Made by a program: the position numbers and the translations under genes. A stretch of DNA of 64,000 bases from Turritopsis dohrnii. Taxonomy: Eukaryota > Cnidaria > Hydrozoa > Anthoathecata > Oceaniidae. Under the pieces are notes generated by a model. The model did no database searches. It had not been told where the DNA came from and saw nothing but the letters and a program-made list of their open reading frames with translations. This document shows, piece after piece, positions 47,716-58,020 of this stretch (position 1 is the stretch's first letter; the number at the start of each line of letters is the position of its first letter). The DNA is taken from the NCBI GenBank assembly GCA_027922465.2, contig BQMF02000024.1:1054001-1118000 (forward strand). The letters run 5' to 3'.

Positions 47716-49575
47716 ATGAGCATGTTCAATCTAACTAATATTACAATGATGATTCCACAAAATATTTATATGAGCCAGTACCAAGTCCAACTTTTAACTA
47801 CAGTGGATAGAATCTCCATGTTCATACAAGGATTGTCTATCGTTCTTTCCCTCATTGGAAATACTTTGGTGATTTTAGCAAGCGCAAGGGGTTCTGTGCT
47901 CTCAGTAAGTAAATTCGTCATTCGCTACCTGGCAATATCTGACATGGTCTACTCATTCTTCCAAATTTTTCTGTTCCACCGCCGATTTAACAACCATATA
48001 TGGTATTTTGGACAAGTTTTATGCGTCATGTCTGTAATATCGCCATGTGCCATCATGACATCGCTGTTCACCATCGTGTTCATCGCCTATGAACGTCACA
48101 GGTCAATTTTATATCCCTTCCTAAGTAAAATATCAAAGTACAAGGCCAATGTGACAGTCAGTCTCTTCTGGGTAGTATCGTGTCTAGCTCATCTTCCAAA
48201 TTTCTTAAACAAGAAATTAGTGAAAGTCAACAATCAAACGGATTGCGCGGAAGATACAGATGAACAAGGAAATTTTTGGGGTTTGATCATGTTTATCTTG
48301 TCATATCCAGTCTTGCTTGCATGTTTGTTGACCTTTTACATTCGTATAATTTATCGCGTAACACGGAAGAATTGCAAGTTATCTGAAGAGAAAAGCGTTG
48401 CGTGTTCGCCGCGACATCGAAAAATGATCGTTATGCTTACCACAATCTTCTTATCCTTTTTTATCACTACGACTCCAAATCATATTTTCATCCTCTGGTT
48501 CAATTTTGGAGACAAGAACTTAGAAACATCTATCGCAACATTCATTACATTGTATGGTTTGAGCTCTCTTGTTCATTTCCACTCCTTCATTAATCCAATT
48601 ATATATTGTGTGAGTGATCCAAAGTTTATAAGAAATGTTTTCTTCAAATTTACTCATAAGAAGGAGCTATACTTTGAACGGAAACCGCGGGCAAGAGCAT
48701 ACACTGACACCCAGCTAGTTCAACCAAGCAAGCGTAAGGTATCTTTAAGAAACCGTTCTGCGTATATGAGTGGTGGAAAACCAGCCACCAGCAAAGACTC
48801 TTTCATATTTAGGAGTAGACATCATGGAACACGGACTGAATCTTTGCCGCTATGGAATGAGTCACTCCAATGTGAATTTATACCTCTACAAATTACACAA
48901 AAGGTGTTTGAGATGACCAACAAAATGCAAGATAAGGAACAACATCAAAATGCTGAGAGTAAAAACAAGAAATCTCGAGATTATTTCTGCTTATCAGATA
49001 CACATATTCTCGAAACAACCCTTACATCGGAAATGCAACCAATTCTTAGTTTAACAGATATAAATGTAAATGACGTGAAGGTTATTGGAAAAACTACAAA
49101 AACAGTAAACAAAAATTCCGAAAAAGACGTCATTACAAATGTATTTGTTCACAAAGCCTCTAGTTCCTACGGAATACCTTCGAACACATCTGGATCATTG
49201 TTTCACTGTCACGAAGGGAGAACAGAGAATATGGAATACGAAAATACGCGTGCAAGTTTAGATGATGTTTTATCATTGAAGGATTCATTGTTTTTACCAA
49301 GAGAGCGATCTCGAACATTCCAATCAATGCAAGAGTTTAAAAAGAGCAATAAAGAGAGAAGCAGGAGTTTAAATCAGAAGCCTGCGGTGTCAAGATCTCA
49401 TGACAGAATGTCAAGAACAGATTTTTCTGGAGGAGATATAGCAAAAACAAACCTTACGAAGATTTTAAATGGAAAGTACGTGTCTGCAATATGGAAAAAT
49501 TTATCCAGTGGGAACTTAAATAGATCAATGGGTGCCTTGCTGATGGAGCGAAAAAATCATTACCAGATGCTATAA
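47716..49575 (+). CDS. Class A (rhodopsin-like) G protein-coupled receptor
   Basis: Uninterrupted frame of 619 residues. Start: the first ATG of the frame is at 47716; the longer frame begins with GTG. A cttatttcag-like acceptor (tatttcag at 47697-47704) lies just upstream, so a 5' exon or trans-splicing is likely. N-terminus with NLTNIT glycosylation sites. Seven helices at about 30-310: GNTLVIL (TM1), LAISDM (TM2), C before TM3, ERHRSILYP in place of DRY (TM3 end), W in TM4, SYPVLL (TM5), FFITTTPNH (TM6; the usual Trp before Pro is Thr) and INPIIYC (TM7). After about residue 318 an unusually long, Ser/Thr-, Lys- and Asn-rich tail of 300 residues follows with no domain I recognise. The ligand is unknown; a peptide or orphan amine-like receptor is possible. 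Confidence 0.9.
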   Translation: MSMFNLTNITMMIPQNIYMSQYQVQLLTTVDRISMFIQGLSIVLSLIGNTLVILASARGSVLSVSKFVIRYLAISDMVYSFFQIFLFHRRFNNHIWYFGQVLCVMSVISPCAIMTSLFTIVFIAYERHRSILYPFLSKISKYKANVTVSLFWVVSCLAHLPNFLNKKLVKVNNQTDCAEDTDEQGNFWGLIMFILSYPVLLACLLTFYIRIIYRVTRKNCKLSEEKSVACSPRHRKMIVMLTTIFLSFFITTTPNHIFILWFNFGDKNLETSIATFITLYGLSSLVHFHSFINPIIYCVSDPKFIRNVFFKFTHKKELYFERKPRARAYTDTQLVQPSKRKVSLRNRSAYMSGGKPATSKDSFIFRSRHHGTRTESLPLWNESLQCEFIPLQITQKVFEMTNKMQDKEQHQNAESKNKKSRDYFCLSDTHILETTLTSEMQPILSLTDINVNDVKVIGKTTKTVNKNSEKDVITNVFVHKASSSYGIPSNTSGSLFHCHEGRTENMEYENTRASLDDVLSLKDSLFLPRERSRTFQSMQEFKKSNKERSRSLNQKPAVSRSHDRMSRTDFSGGDIAKTNLTKILNGKYVSAIWKNLSSGNLNRSMGALLMERKNHYQML

Positions 49576-49856
49576 TCTGGAAAATCGTTATGAACGAATT
49601 GAAAGATACAAAACGATAAGAAAGTTGAAATCTTCGATAGATGTTATAGCTGACAATTGTTTTAATTTTTTCCTGTTTGGTCAGCCAATACATTATGAGC
49701 ATGATCAATTATTTTTTGTTCAATAATTACTATTTGAAATCGAGTGTTATTTGCCATAAAAATGTTCAAGCAATTCTTAAAAATTTTTATTACCCGAAGA
49801 AATAACGGGATGACGTGTAAAAAAATTCATTTTCCTATCAGTAGGATAAGCTTTGC

Positions 49857-49862
49857 AATAAA
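49857..49862 (+). terminator. Candidate poly(A) signal for the GPCR
   Basis: AATAAA lies about 280 bp after the stop codon, with a second one (AATAAA) 14 bp further on. Confidence 0.4.
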
Positions 49863-49869
49863 ATCTAGA

Positions 49870-50280
49870 ATAAAATCAAAGACACGATATCGTAGTTGTT
49901 GCTGTTGTCTGGGAACGTTTTTGGCTGAAACATTTCAGCACTTGATAAGTGCAAACGTGAATTGATTTGTGCTTTGTTCAGATTGCGTGGTTTGTCTGGA
50001 AGTTGACAAATAATATGATTTTCTCGCTCATATCTTACGAGTAATCCAGTCCGTTAAAAATTATTCTGTGAAATTTTTTTCGCGATGACGATTTGTAAGC
50101 AGTTCTCACACATATGCATCTTCTCGGTTACGGCGTTAAAGGTTGTGCAGGGCCTGCGCAGCGTTTTTGAAAGGGGGCCAAAATATCCTCTACTGTGATT
50201 ACACCAAATTCGTTCTTGCGACCGGGTCGTCTGTCAACAAAATTGTTTGCAACATTAAGGAGCGAGAGTTAATCCACAAG
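49870..50280. other. Intergenic, no feature seen
   Basis: No coding likeness or repeat structure recognised. Composition is slightly less AT-rich near 50090-50230. Confidence 0.35.
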
Positions 50281-50284
50281 TCTT

Positions 50285-50635
50285 TCGTTTTAGTACACTG
50301 TAATAACCTTTAATAGCCTGCAGTACAGCCTGTAATACATTTTGATGCTTTGTAGTACACTGAAATAGCCTGTAATACACTGTAGCACACTGTGCCTTGT
50401 AGTATACTGTAATAGCCTGTAATAGCCTGTAGTGCACTGTAATAGTCTGTAATACACTGCAACAGCCTGTAATACACTGCAACAGCCTGTAATACACTGT
50501 AATAACTTGTAGTACACTGTAATAGCCTGTATTAGCCTGTAGTATACTGTAGTAGTAACGTGTAATACACTGTAATGCCTTGTAACGTACACTGTTATAG
50601 CCTGTAATACACTGTAATAGCCTGGAATGCAGTGT
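50285..50635 (+). repeat. Two-word minisatellite
   Basis: About 350 bp built from two alternating words of roughly 10 bp, TGTAATAGCC and TGTAATACAC/TGTAGTACAC, in irregular order (for example cactgtaatagcctgtaata). The long - strand frame through it (YYRLLQCITG-type repeats) is a by-product of the repeat. Confidence 0.9.
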
Positions 50636-50789
50636 CAATTTTTGAAACAATGACAGCAATTTGGAAAGCAATAAACAAATTTAAGCTGTGTGTTCACGAA
50701 AAACGTTAAACTTTCATGTTCTTAAATATCAATTTGGGGTTTCAACGCAAAGATAAAATCAATAAAAAATTTGAATGGATTCAGTGTTT

Positions 50790-50998
50790 TGAAACAATAA
50801 GCACGATGTAGTTAAACTACGTGTTAATCGACCGCTAAAAATTTAATTACATTTTTCCAAGACATTTTCTTTATTTTTTCAAAAAAACTTTTTCATTTTT
50901 CACAAAAATATGTTAGGCGATAGAGCTTGAAAATGGCTTCCCATTGATGTAAAAATTATTTTGAAATTCGGTATATTCGTTTAAAAAAACAACTTTCA
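50790..50998 (-). repeat. Inverted copy of the repeat at 31.85-32.09 kb
   Basis: On the - strand the same landmarks occur in the same order (ttcaaaataatttttacatc; tatttttgtgaaaaatgaaa; gattaacacgtagtttaact). See the partner entry. Confidence 0.65.
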
Positions 50999-50999
50999 A

Positions 51000-51660
51000 A
51001 TTTACATTTCCAACATTATGAAACACACTGTACGACGCCAAGAAGTTTTGGGTTTGAGGTTGCTGTTCATCGTAGAATGAAATATTTTCTTAAAACTAGT
51101 GCTACATGGTAGCAGCGAGAGTGCTGCAGATAGCTAAATAAGTCTTAAAGAATGTTTTTAGGACTTGAACATCAAGCTTTCTTTTATAAAAAGCACATGT
51201 CGAAAACGACGTAATCAGGACTATAGAATCCTCCATACGATCCACCACGTTATGATGAATCGTAGCTGTACTGCTGAAATTTTAATAAGTCATAAGTAAA
51301 ATAGAGCTATAACAGAGTAGAAATCCTTATTGGGGAATCCAGAAGCTTATATATTTTGTGTTTGACAAAGAATGAATGAAAATTTTACATGATGAAAAAT
51401 ACCAGTTACAGTGTTTGTCCATCCCCTTTGGAAAGAAACATGTTAGGCGGCTAGACAATCTTCGCACTTCCATATAACTCATTTTGTGCCAGAACTTAGT
51501 GATCGGAACCAATCAGGAACACGACTCCATGTATCACTGACGTTGAAGTTGCGCCCTGGATTAATCGGACGAAATTGATCGGAGAAAAGACATCATTTAA
51601 CTTCGCTTCAATTACTGAGAATTACTTCATCCTGTTTTAGCCTTTTCAATCTCCATAAAT
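51000..51660. other. Intergenic, no gene seen
   Basis: Apart from gtttgaggttgctgt near 51050, which resembles one end of the hairpin family, nothing is recognised. Confidence 0.35.
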
Positions 51661-51670
51661 CGTCAACAGC

Positions 51671-51740
51671 CAACCTTGCACCCAGGGTTTCTACCCTTTT
51701 CGATATACGGACAAAGCAAGAAACCCTGGTTACGAGGTTG
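51671..51740. mobile_element. 70-bp hairpin element, relative of 42812-42893
   Basis: It starts CAACCTTGCACCCAGGGTTT and ends in an inverse ..CCTGGTTACGAGGTTG. The loop contains the same CTTTTCGATATACGGA as the 42.8-kb copy. The arms are less perfect. Flanks CGTCAACAGC (51661-51670) and CATCAACAGC (51741-51750) match at 9 of 10 bases, a 10-bp target duplication. Confidence 0.75.
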
Positions 51741-51945
51741 CATCAACAGCAAGAACGAACTTGATGATAGGATTAGAACTTTTCGAATACTTCGACATTT
51801 CATTTTAAGAAAATATAAATGCAATTGAGTTTGAATCACATGAATCACCTTTATTCTGCTCAATACCTTAGATAAGAGCTGATAAACTGCCTCTTGTAAA
51901 GAGCATGTTCTGTAAAATGGGTAATCATTTTATCTTTGATCTTTA

Positions 51946-52269
51946 TGTGGCACCGTAGTATAGTGGTTATCACTCTCCTAATTCATTCGAGAGATCGGGG
52001 TTCAATTACCCTTGGCAGCGATTCACTGTGCGCCAGTGAATGTAGTATAGCGCCCGATCGACCCATGCCATGTGAGGGAAATTGGGTAGATGATACATCG
52101 GGTGTTGCAGGAGGTCATTCAGAAAAGCACAGGCCAATCATTGTGTTTGTGTCACTCATGAGAGTGTCAAATAATTCGGAGCTCAACCTAAAGCGTGGTC
52201 CTTCCTGGAAAGCTAATGCAATAGCAACTGAACGAGGCTAGCCACGTAAAACAATTCCAAATAAATAAT
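51946..52269 (+). mobile_element. tRNA-derived SINE, copy 2
   Basis: Same family as 19638-19975: A box TAGTATAGTGG, B box GGTTCAATTACC (closer to GGTTCGANTCC than copy 1), then the shared body through gaggctagccacgtaaaaca and a short AAATAAATAA tail. The open frame across it (51936-52241) is not a gene. Confidence 0.85.
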
Positions 52270-52541
52270 GTAAATAGTTTCCATTTTTTCATTGTGATAG
52301 AACACGATATAAGCTTTGGAAAAATAATAAACAAGTTTAAGAGTTGGCCTTGTATAATTAAAAATTCATTTCCATGTTGGCTTCCCATAATGTCAATACA
52401 AAATATTTAGCTTCGGGGTATTTAACGGAAAGGAAAGTTACCTTATTCTAGGAAATTATACCCTAGAAAACTAACGGCAGTGAAATTAACTTGAATGGAA
52501 CAAAATATTTAAATCTTCAAATAGAGTTAACACTAACCTTC

Positions 52542-52613
52542 GGGGCCACTTGCATCGTTTTTCATCAAAATGCAACAAAGTTACAAATTGATGAAAATGA
52601 TGCAAATGGCCCC
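52542..52613. repeat. Hairpin of about 72 bp
   Basis: GGGGCCACTTGCATCGTTTT..TCATCAA (left) pairs imperfectly with TTGATGAAAATGATGCAAATGGCCCC-type sequence on the right. It lies 150 bp before the MADF-like pseudogene. Confidence 0.65.
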
Positions 52614-52844
52614 ATACCTGCAACTTCAGAAAAATTTGCAACAAAACAGATTTTTGCAAGAAGAAGAAGTTTAAATATTTCTGCAACTGTTTCATCTACT
52701 GTTATCATATTTCAGCAGTACAGCTACGATTCATCATAACTATCTAGATGTTTAGCATAGCAGTATGTCGGAAGAGCAAAAATTGAACGATGACGAGAAA
52801 GTTAAATTACTTCAGGTTTACAAAGAAAACCATAAAGTATGGGT

Positions 52845-53945
52845 TATTGTATGGTATTGTATTGTATTGTATTGTATTTGAATATTTTAAAAGGATATTT
52901 ACATTTCAGATAAAATCTGCTATCAATATGTGTCCTTTATCATATGGTTACAATTGAATATACAAGATAATAAAATAAATAAAAAACAATATAGATACAA
53001 ATAAAATGAAACAACCATATAAATTAAAATCTTCAGTAAATAGATATTTACTTGAAGAACTGTTGTACCTTTTTAAAGTTTGGGCATGTCCTAATATCCA
53101 GTGGTTAGCAGTTGTAAATCTTGGCCCCCAAGAAATAAAAAGAATTTTTAGCAAATTCTAGTTTCACTTGTGGTACTTTGACTAGAACATTTTGATTTCT
53201 AGTGTTGATTCTGTGCTGGTTTATAGAAAAGTAGTCATGGAACATAGTGCAAATATTCTTATCAAAGCATTTGCGTACTACTAGCACAGCTTGTTTGTCA
53301 AGTTCATTTTTAATTGGCACAGTTATTGTGTGTAATATATAATCAGCTCGTCGTTCAAGTGACTTCAATTTTGTCTGCTGGTTTAAGTGAACAATTCCAT
53401 TGAATCTGAGTCCTGAGACAATGACACTTGAATATAATAACTTCCTAGCATCTGAAGTAAAGTACTGTATCAATTTCCGCAAATACAAAGTTTAGATGAC
53501 GCTTTTTTGTATTTCTGATCAAAATCTTCCATTAGTCCAAAATTCTGGTCCAGCAATTTACCCAAGTATTTGTAAGATGAGGAACAGTTTATCAATGTTT
53601 CGTTGCAGTACACCTTCAACGTTCGTCTAACTGTGGAAGCAGTACCAAACAATATACATTCGGTTTTTTTCCTATCTTCAACTTGATTCCACGACGGTGG
53701 ATTGGAATGACAAAAAGTGATGAGTGTCTCTCTTTCCTCTGTTGTGAATTGTACTCTTGGCAATCTTTGGTTCTTCTTTCAAAAAGAGCATATTTCTTGT
53801 AAAATTTCCACAGTTCATTTGGTACCTTTCCGTCTTTTTGGTATTTGTTGTACAGGAGTTTGTTTTCAAGGTATGAAAAGCCTTTTCGAGAGTCTCGATA
53901 GTGAACGTTCCTTCGAATTCTTCCATCACGAGTTCTTCAAAAAAT
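52845..53945 (-). pseudogene. LINE insertion, 5'-truncated RT with pentanucleotide tail
   Basis: On the - strand 53929-53678 gives an early RT likeness (FTIETLEKAFHTLK), 53763-53470 gives KKTECILFGTA and YKYLGKLLDQNFG, and 53488-53105 gives the thumb/C-terminal part (ARKLLYSSVIVSGLRFNG, KSLERRADYILH, NQNVLVKVPQVKL). The catalytic A/Y-x-D-D segment is deleted. The 3' end carries (ATACA)n at about 52848-52880 on the - strand. It interrupts the MADF-like pseudogene. Confidence 0.7.
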
Positions 53946-54077
53946 ACTCAAGAAAGTGATGCTAGAGCTGCATTGTTTACCGCCCTTGCGAAGAGCTTTG
54001 AGAAACCCACTTCACCACCACCAAAAATCAAAGAAAGATGCAAATTCCCTTGCAAAACGCGCAAACCTATTTGGTAA

Positions 54078-54145
54078 GACAGTAGCTGACAACCTACTGC
54101 AGTATGACCCAGACAGTAGCTGACAACATACTGCAGTATGACCTA
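54078..54145 (+). repeat. Tandem duplication of 34 bp
   Basis: Two units of GACAGTAGCTGACAACMTAC..TGACC(C/T)A lie side by side with two differences. Because 34 is not a multiple of three, the duplication shifts the frame of the MADF/BESS-like pseudogene. Confidence 0.85.
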
Positions 54146-54778
54146 AAAGATTGGACACTAATTAAGAAAAAGATTTTTGACCCTTTCTTTGATTACAAGC
54201 AGGGAATTTGACCGCAAGAAGCAGCTCATTTACACGGTTTAATAACAATAAATGGAAACTATGTACAACCTACCTACCCCAATTTTGTGCCCACTGTTCA
54301 AAGCATTGCCCAACACAATCAACAGTCAAGTTCGGGATTTCAAGATTGCGGTGGGTTTAATCAACAGATTCAACCTCCACCTAGTTACAATCAGCAGGTA
54401 CGATTGCCGCGACCACCCTACCATGGTCCTTATTTCCCTTTTCTCCTGCTGGTAGCAATTATTCATCATGATATATTGAAAGACAAAGACTGTGTAGTTT
54501 ACTTCATCATTTTGTTGATAAATGTCAATATCTAAAAATATCTTATGTTTCAAAAAATATCTGCTATTATATTCTACACAGTCTCCTTTAATGTTCTACT
54601 TGTGTTGCTCCCCATTGCCATGGTATTGCACCTTCGTTCTAACATAGCGCTTGAATTCTTCTCTAACATCTTCGCTTGTCTTGACGAATCTCTGTTCACA
54701 GACGGTTCCAAATAGATCTAGCTATCGCTAGGTACATCATTTCTCCAAGCGCCAGGGAAAACGTTACCATGCGTATTA

Positions 54779-55642
54779 CGTACTGACTAAAACAAGGACC
54801 CAGCTGGAACCATCAGGAACCGGCTGGAACCACCAGGAACCAGCAGAGAACCAGCTGGAACCACCAGGAACCGGCAGTAAATAATTCAGGAACCAGCTGG
54901 AACCAGCGGAGTTACAAAATATTTTAAAAAAAGACGTGGTCATTCTCGTACAACGTATCGTGTTCGCGATCCCCGCTCGCGATCAGAATTTGTTGTGATA
55001 CTTTGGATGTATGGAAATTAGTTCGACTTGGTATGGCCAAACGGACCTAGATGAGAAATATAGAAATATCAGCATTTTTTAACACGGACAAACGACCAGG
55101 CTTTTAAACGAAAACAGCATGTGAAGCGAGACCGCATGGAAAAAGCCTCTTCGTAAGCCCACCACTGTACTGAGCAGTGGTGTCCATCGACTCTTCGATC
55201 TTCTTTATTATTTTAAATATGTATAGTTCAGATTCAGATGAAGCCGTTCCAAAGCCGTTATCTGAGGATACTATTTTTAACTAAATTTTTAACTAAACCA
55301 CTTTTGTATTGTTTTTGTAACTATTTTTAGGTACATATCCCACACATTCCAAGTATTCTTATGTGTCCCACCCATCCCTGTGCTACAGTATTTCATTTAA
55401 AATTGATTCAGTTTGGTCACTGACAATTCTGGCCTATGGGTCCCTGTTTTGGTCACTACGGAAATTCAAATATTTGAGTGCGTGAAAAACCACTGTTTAG
55501 CAATTGATTCTCTGTTGGTTCCAGCTGGTTCCTGAATTATTTACTGCCGTTTCCTGGTGGTTCCAGCTGGTTCTCTGCTGGTTCCCGGTGGTTCCAGCCA
55601 GTTCCTGATGGTTCCAGCTGGGTCCTTGTTTTAGTCAGTACG
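54779..55642. mobile_element. Foldback element with about 135-bp arms made of GGAACC repeats
   Basis: The left arm (54779-54918), starting CGTACTGACTAAAACAAGGA, and the right arm (55503-55642) are near-perfect inverses. Each arm contains about eight short tandem units of the form CAGCTGGAACCACCAGGAAC. The interior of about 580 bp has no coding likeness. Confidence 0.85.
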
Positions 55643-55934
55643 AATTCTCATAGCTGCTGGGTACCATTATGGGGATTTTTAGTGACGAAACCAAAGCCAC
55701 ATGGACCAAAACAGGTTAGCACCTGATTTTCAAAAATCCAAAATATAGTGAAGTTTATTGTTAAAAAGACGATTGATAATATTCAAACTATATAGGAACA
55801 GAAAAATTAGCAATTACTTACTTACTTACTTGAGATGGCTTCTGTGAATCTTCACTCATTCAACACGACGGTGTCCAATGCTTGACCATTTCAATTAGAT
55901 GGCTTTCAGAAGATGCTTTCTACTTTGGTGGATG

Positions 55935-55962
55935 CCCCCCCCCCCCCCCCCCCCCCCCCCCC
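55935..55962 (+). repeat. Poly-C run of 28 bases
   Basis: Uninterrupted cytosines; the exact length is likely to be unstable or mis-sequenced. Confidence 0.9.
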
Positions 55963-55973
55963 AACCTCCCTAA

Positions 55974-56060
55974 GGCGCTATTTCCTTTTCGCACCCCCCT
56001 AGGGTCAGGGTTAGGGTTAGGGCTAGGATCAGATACAGTTAGGGGGGTGCGAAAAGCGCC
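55974..56060. mobile_element. 87-bp hairpin element with TTAGGG words in the loop
   Basis: GGCGCTATTTCCTTTTCGCA..CCCCCTA at the left pairs with TAGGGGGGTGCGAAAAGCGCC at the right. The loop of about 38 nt contains GTTAGGGTTAGGG. It lies 11 bp after the poly-C run. Confidence 0.75.
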
Positions 56061-56064
56061 GTAT

Positions 56065-56650
56065 TATACCTAATTTGTACTTAAAATGTACCTTCAGGCC
56101 ATATCAGGTATTAAGTATTAAGGTATTAATAGGACAACAGATCCAAAGTCATTCATTTCTTTTTGATAAGTCTCCGGGAATACTTGTTATTGAACGCTTG
56201 AAGGTTTGGTGAATTTTAGGTACAGTTAAGGTATTCTTAAACAGTCCAAAATTAACCTTTTAATAATGTACCCAAACGATACTTTCAATGTACCCAAACA
56301 ATACATTTAATGTACCCAAACTGTACCTGGGTCAATTTTTAAGAAATCCAAGGTTTGGCGAACACTGTACCACGAATGTACTCTTGATGTACCTGAGATG
56401 TATCTTCGTTGGTATACCTTAGGTATACCTATGTCTTAAATTAGGCCTATGTACATTTGAGGTACAGTTCAGGTACATTGATCTAAATGAAAGGTTTGCA
56501 CATAATAATACCTATATATAACATAGCGGAGGTATACCTGAAGTATATACAATCATGTGTCTTTGTGTATGTACCTAAGGTATACCTCAGGTTCAAAAAA
56601 AGGTTTACCTTAGGTACAAAAAAAAGTATACCTAAGGTATACCTCATTAT
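56065..56650. repeat. GGTACC/GGTATACC-rich repeat region
   Basis: Words such as AATGTACCCAAACXATAC, GGTATACCTTAGGTATACCT and AGGTACATT recur more than twenty times in both orientations. It looks like an inverted-repeat element with decayed, repeat-built ends, or an imperfect satellite. No gene. Confidence 0.6.
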
Positions 56651-57031
56651 CATAAGGGATATGGAGCGTCAAAAAACAAACACATTACAGGTTTTTATTA
56701 CAGTTTACAAATTTAAATTCATCATCTATAATAAAATCGAAAGGGTTTTGTTCAAAGTCAATGTTATCATCTTCCCACTCTGATTTTTCATTGTCACCAT
56801 CATCTTGCATGTTGACAAAATCATCTAAAACATCCCGACAGAAAAAGAATTGTAATTAAAGACATCAGAACCTTTTTCTCAGAGAGAGCCAGCCAAAAAA
56901 GACAAGGGTCAAGAAACCAGCAATTATTAGTACTGGATTGATTTAAAATGAAGTATTATAATGAATAGAATAGAATAAAATAGAATAGAATAATATTTAT
57001 TCGTCAAAAAATAAAAAAAATTAAATACAAA
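56651..57031. other. AT-rich spacer with (AATAG)n microsatellite
   Basis: Five or so AATAG units with variants lie at about 56960-56996. This may be the microsatellite tail of the LINE remnant at 58021-58237, with the later hAT-like element between them. No gene is seen. Confidence 0.4.
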
Positions 57032-58020
57032 CAGGGACGTATCCAGGGAGGATTTTGATACCAGTAGACCGGTATTGGCGCCCAAACTCTCATGCCCAAA
57101 AAAAGAAATTTTGGGAATTTTAAACTTTGAATATTTTATGTAAAAACAATCTTTTAACGGTTATTTAACCTTATTTCTTACAAACCTTCACATATAAGTC
57201 GTTTTATGCTATGATTTACTCCCAAAACCTCTACAAAGCAGTCAACCCTACGTCCCATTTTGCTGTTGGATTGACGTATCAACTTTTGTTTTTCGCTCAT
57301 TACTTCGTGCCCCATCTTCCACGCGTGCAAAAAAAAAAATTTGTTTACTCCTTTCAGTAGATGCAAGAACAAAAATTCGTAATAATGCATGGTTTCTATG
57401 CAAAGGATGTAATGGGGTACAGTACTTATATTCCAAAGAAGACTATTTAACTAATTTTTCTGGCGAATAAAAATATTTACTATCGCATTCCTCCGTTCCT
57501 CGAAACATTTCCAGGTTTGAGTGTTCATAATAAATTCCGCCATAGAAACCGGGTGACTTCACTGGGTGATAACACCTGGTCGTTCAAATTGAATTGAAAA
57601 GTCTCTTGTTTGGATTTTATTAGCTTTTTGAATACATTTTTGTTTGGTCACATATCACCTGAGGAAACAATAACACAGAATTTTTGACGCTGTAAACTTT
57701 GTAGCACATGCGCATCAGATTTAAAAACATTGGCAGAAATTGTTCGTCGACGCATGTGTGTGCATCGTGATCCAGGGTTCGAACTTGCGTGGGAGAAATA
57801 TTGATGTTTTCTTGTAACAAGGATTAAAAACAAAAAATATGACATGTCATATGCTAATTTTTAATGTCATTGTATGTCTGGATAGTGCATTTTTAGATCA
57901 TCTGGAGGTACAAATTTCCAAACTTTTCCCGCTCAGTGCCAACCATGGTGGTGCCTTTGTGGGCCACTGCACTCTAATGTATGTACTGGTATGCCCAAAA
58001 AAACTCTGGATACGTCACTG
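57032..58020. mobile_element. hAT-like element
   Basis: CAGGGACGTATCCAGGGAGG and the right end ..CTCTGGATACGTCACTG are inverted partners over about 18 bp; TTTTTTTGGGCAT words lie inside both ends. No matching target duplication is visible. Short frames inside lack transposase motifs. A motif (gccaaccatggtggtgcc) is shared with 5105-5125. Confidence 0.65.

Larger units (their letters stand above)
52765..54535 (+). pseudogene. MADF/BESS-like protein pseudogene, split by a LINE
   Basis: The ATG at 52765 opens MSEEQKLNDDEKVKLLQVYK followed by ENHKVW, like the first helix of a MADF (Myb/SANT-like) domain. A LINE then interrupts at about 52845-53945. After it the + strand resumes in two frames: DARAALFTALAKSFEKPTSP, then DANSLAKRANLFGKTVADNL and a continuation with DWTLIKKKIFDPFFDY, which resembles the C-terminal BESS-type region of MADF proteins. 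Next comes a Gln/Pro-rich end (FVPTVQSIAQHNQQSSSGF, IQPPPSYNQQV). A frameshift near 54030, a 34-bp tandem duplication at 54078-54145 and a TGA near 54210 break it. MADF proteins are DNA-binding; copies also occur in Harbinger-type transposons, so host or transposon origin is open. Confidence 0.5.

Noticed and set aside
50285..50635. CRISPR-like array
   Set aside because: There are no unique spacers between the repeats, and the genome is eukaryotic.
50255..50671. - strand frames with repeated YYRLLQCITG-type residues
   Set aside because: They arise from the two-word minisatellite; there is no start context or family likeness.
51040..51060. Third member of the hairpin-element family
   Set aside because: Only one end-like motif (gtttgaggttgc) is visible, with no partner arm or loop core nearby.
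51946..52020. Functional tRNA gene
   Set aside because: A and B boxes are present, but the anticodon arm and acceptor stem do not pair properly, and a SINE body follows.
56010..56030. Telomere repeat
   Set aside because: Only two exact TTAGGG units with variants, and they lie in the loop of a small hairpin element.
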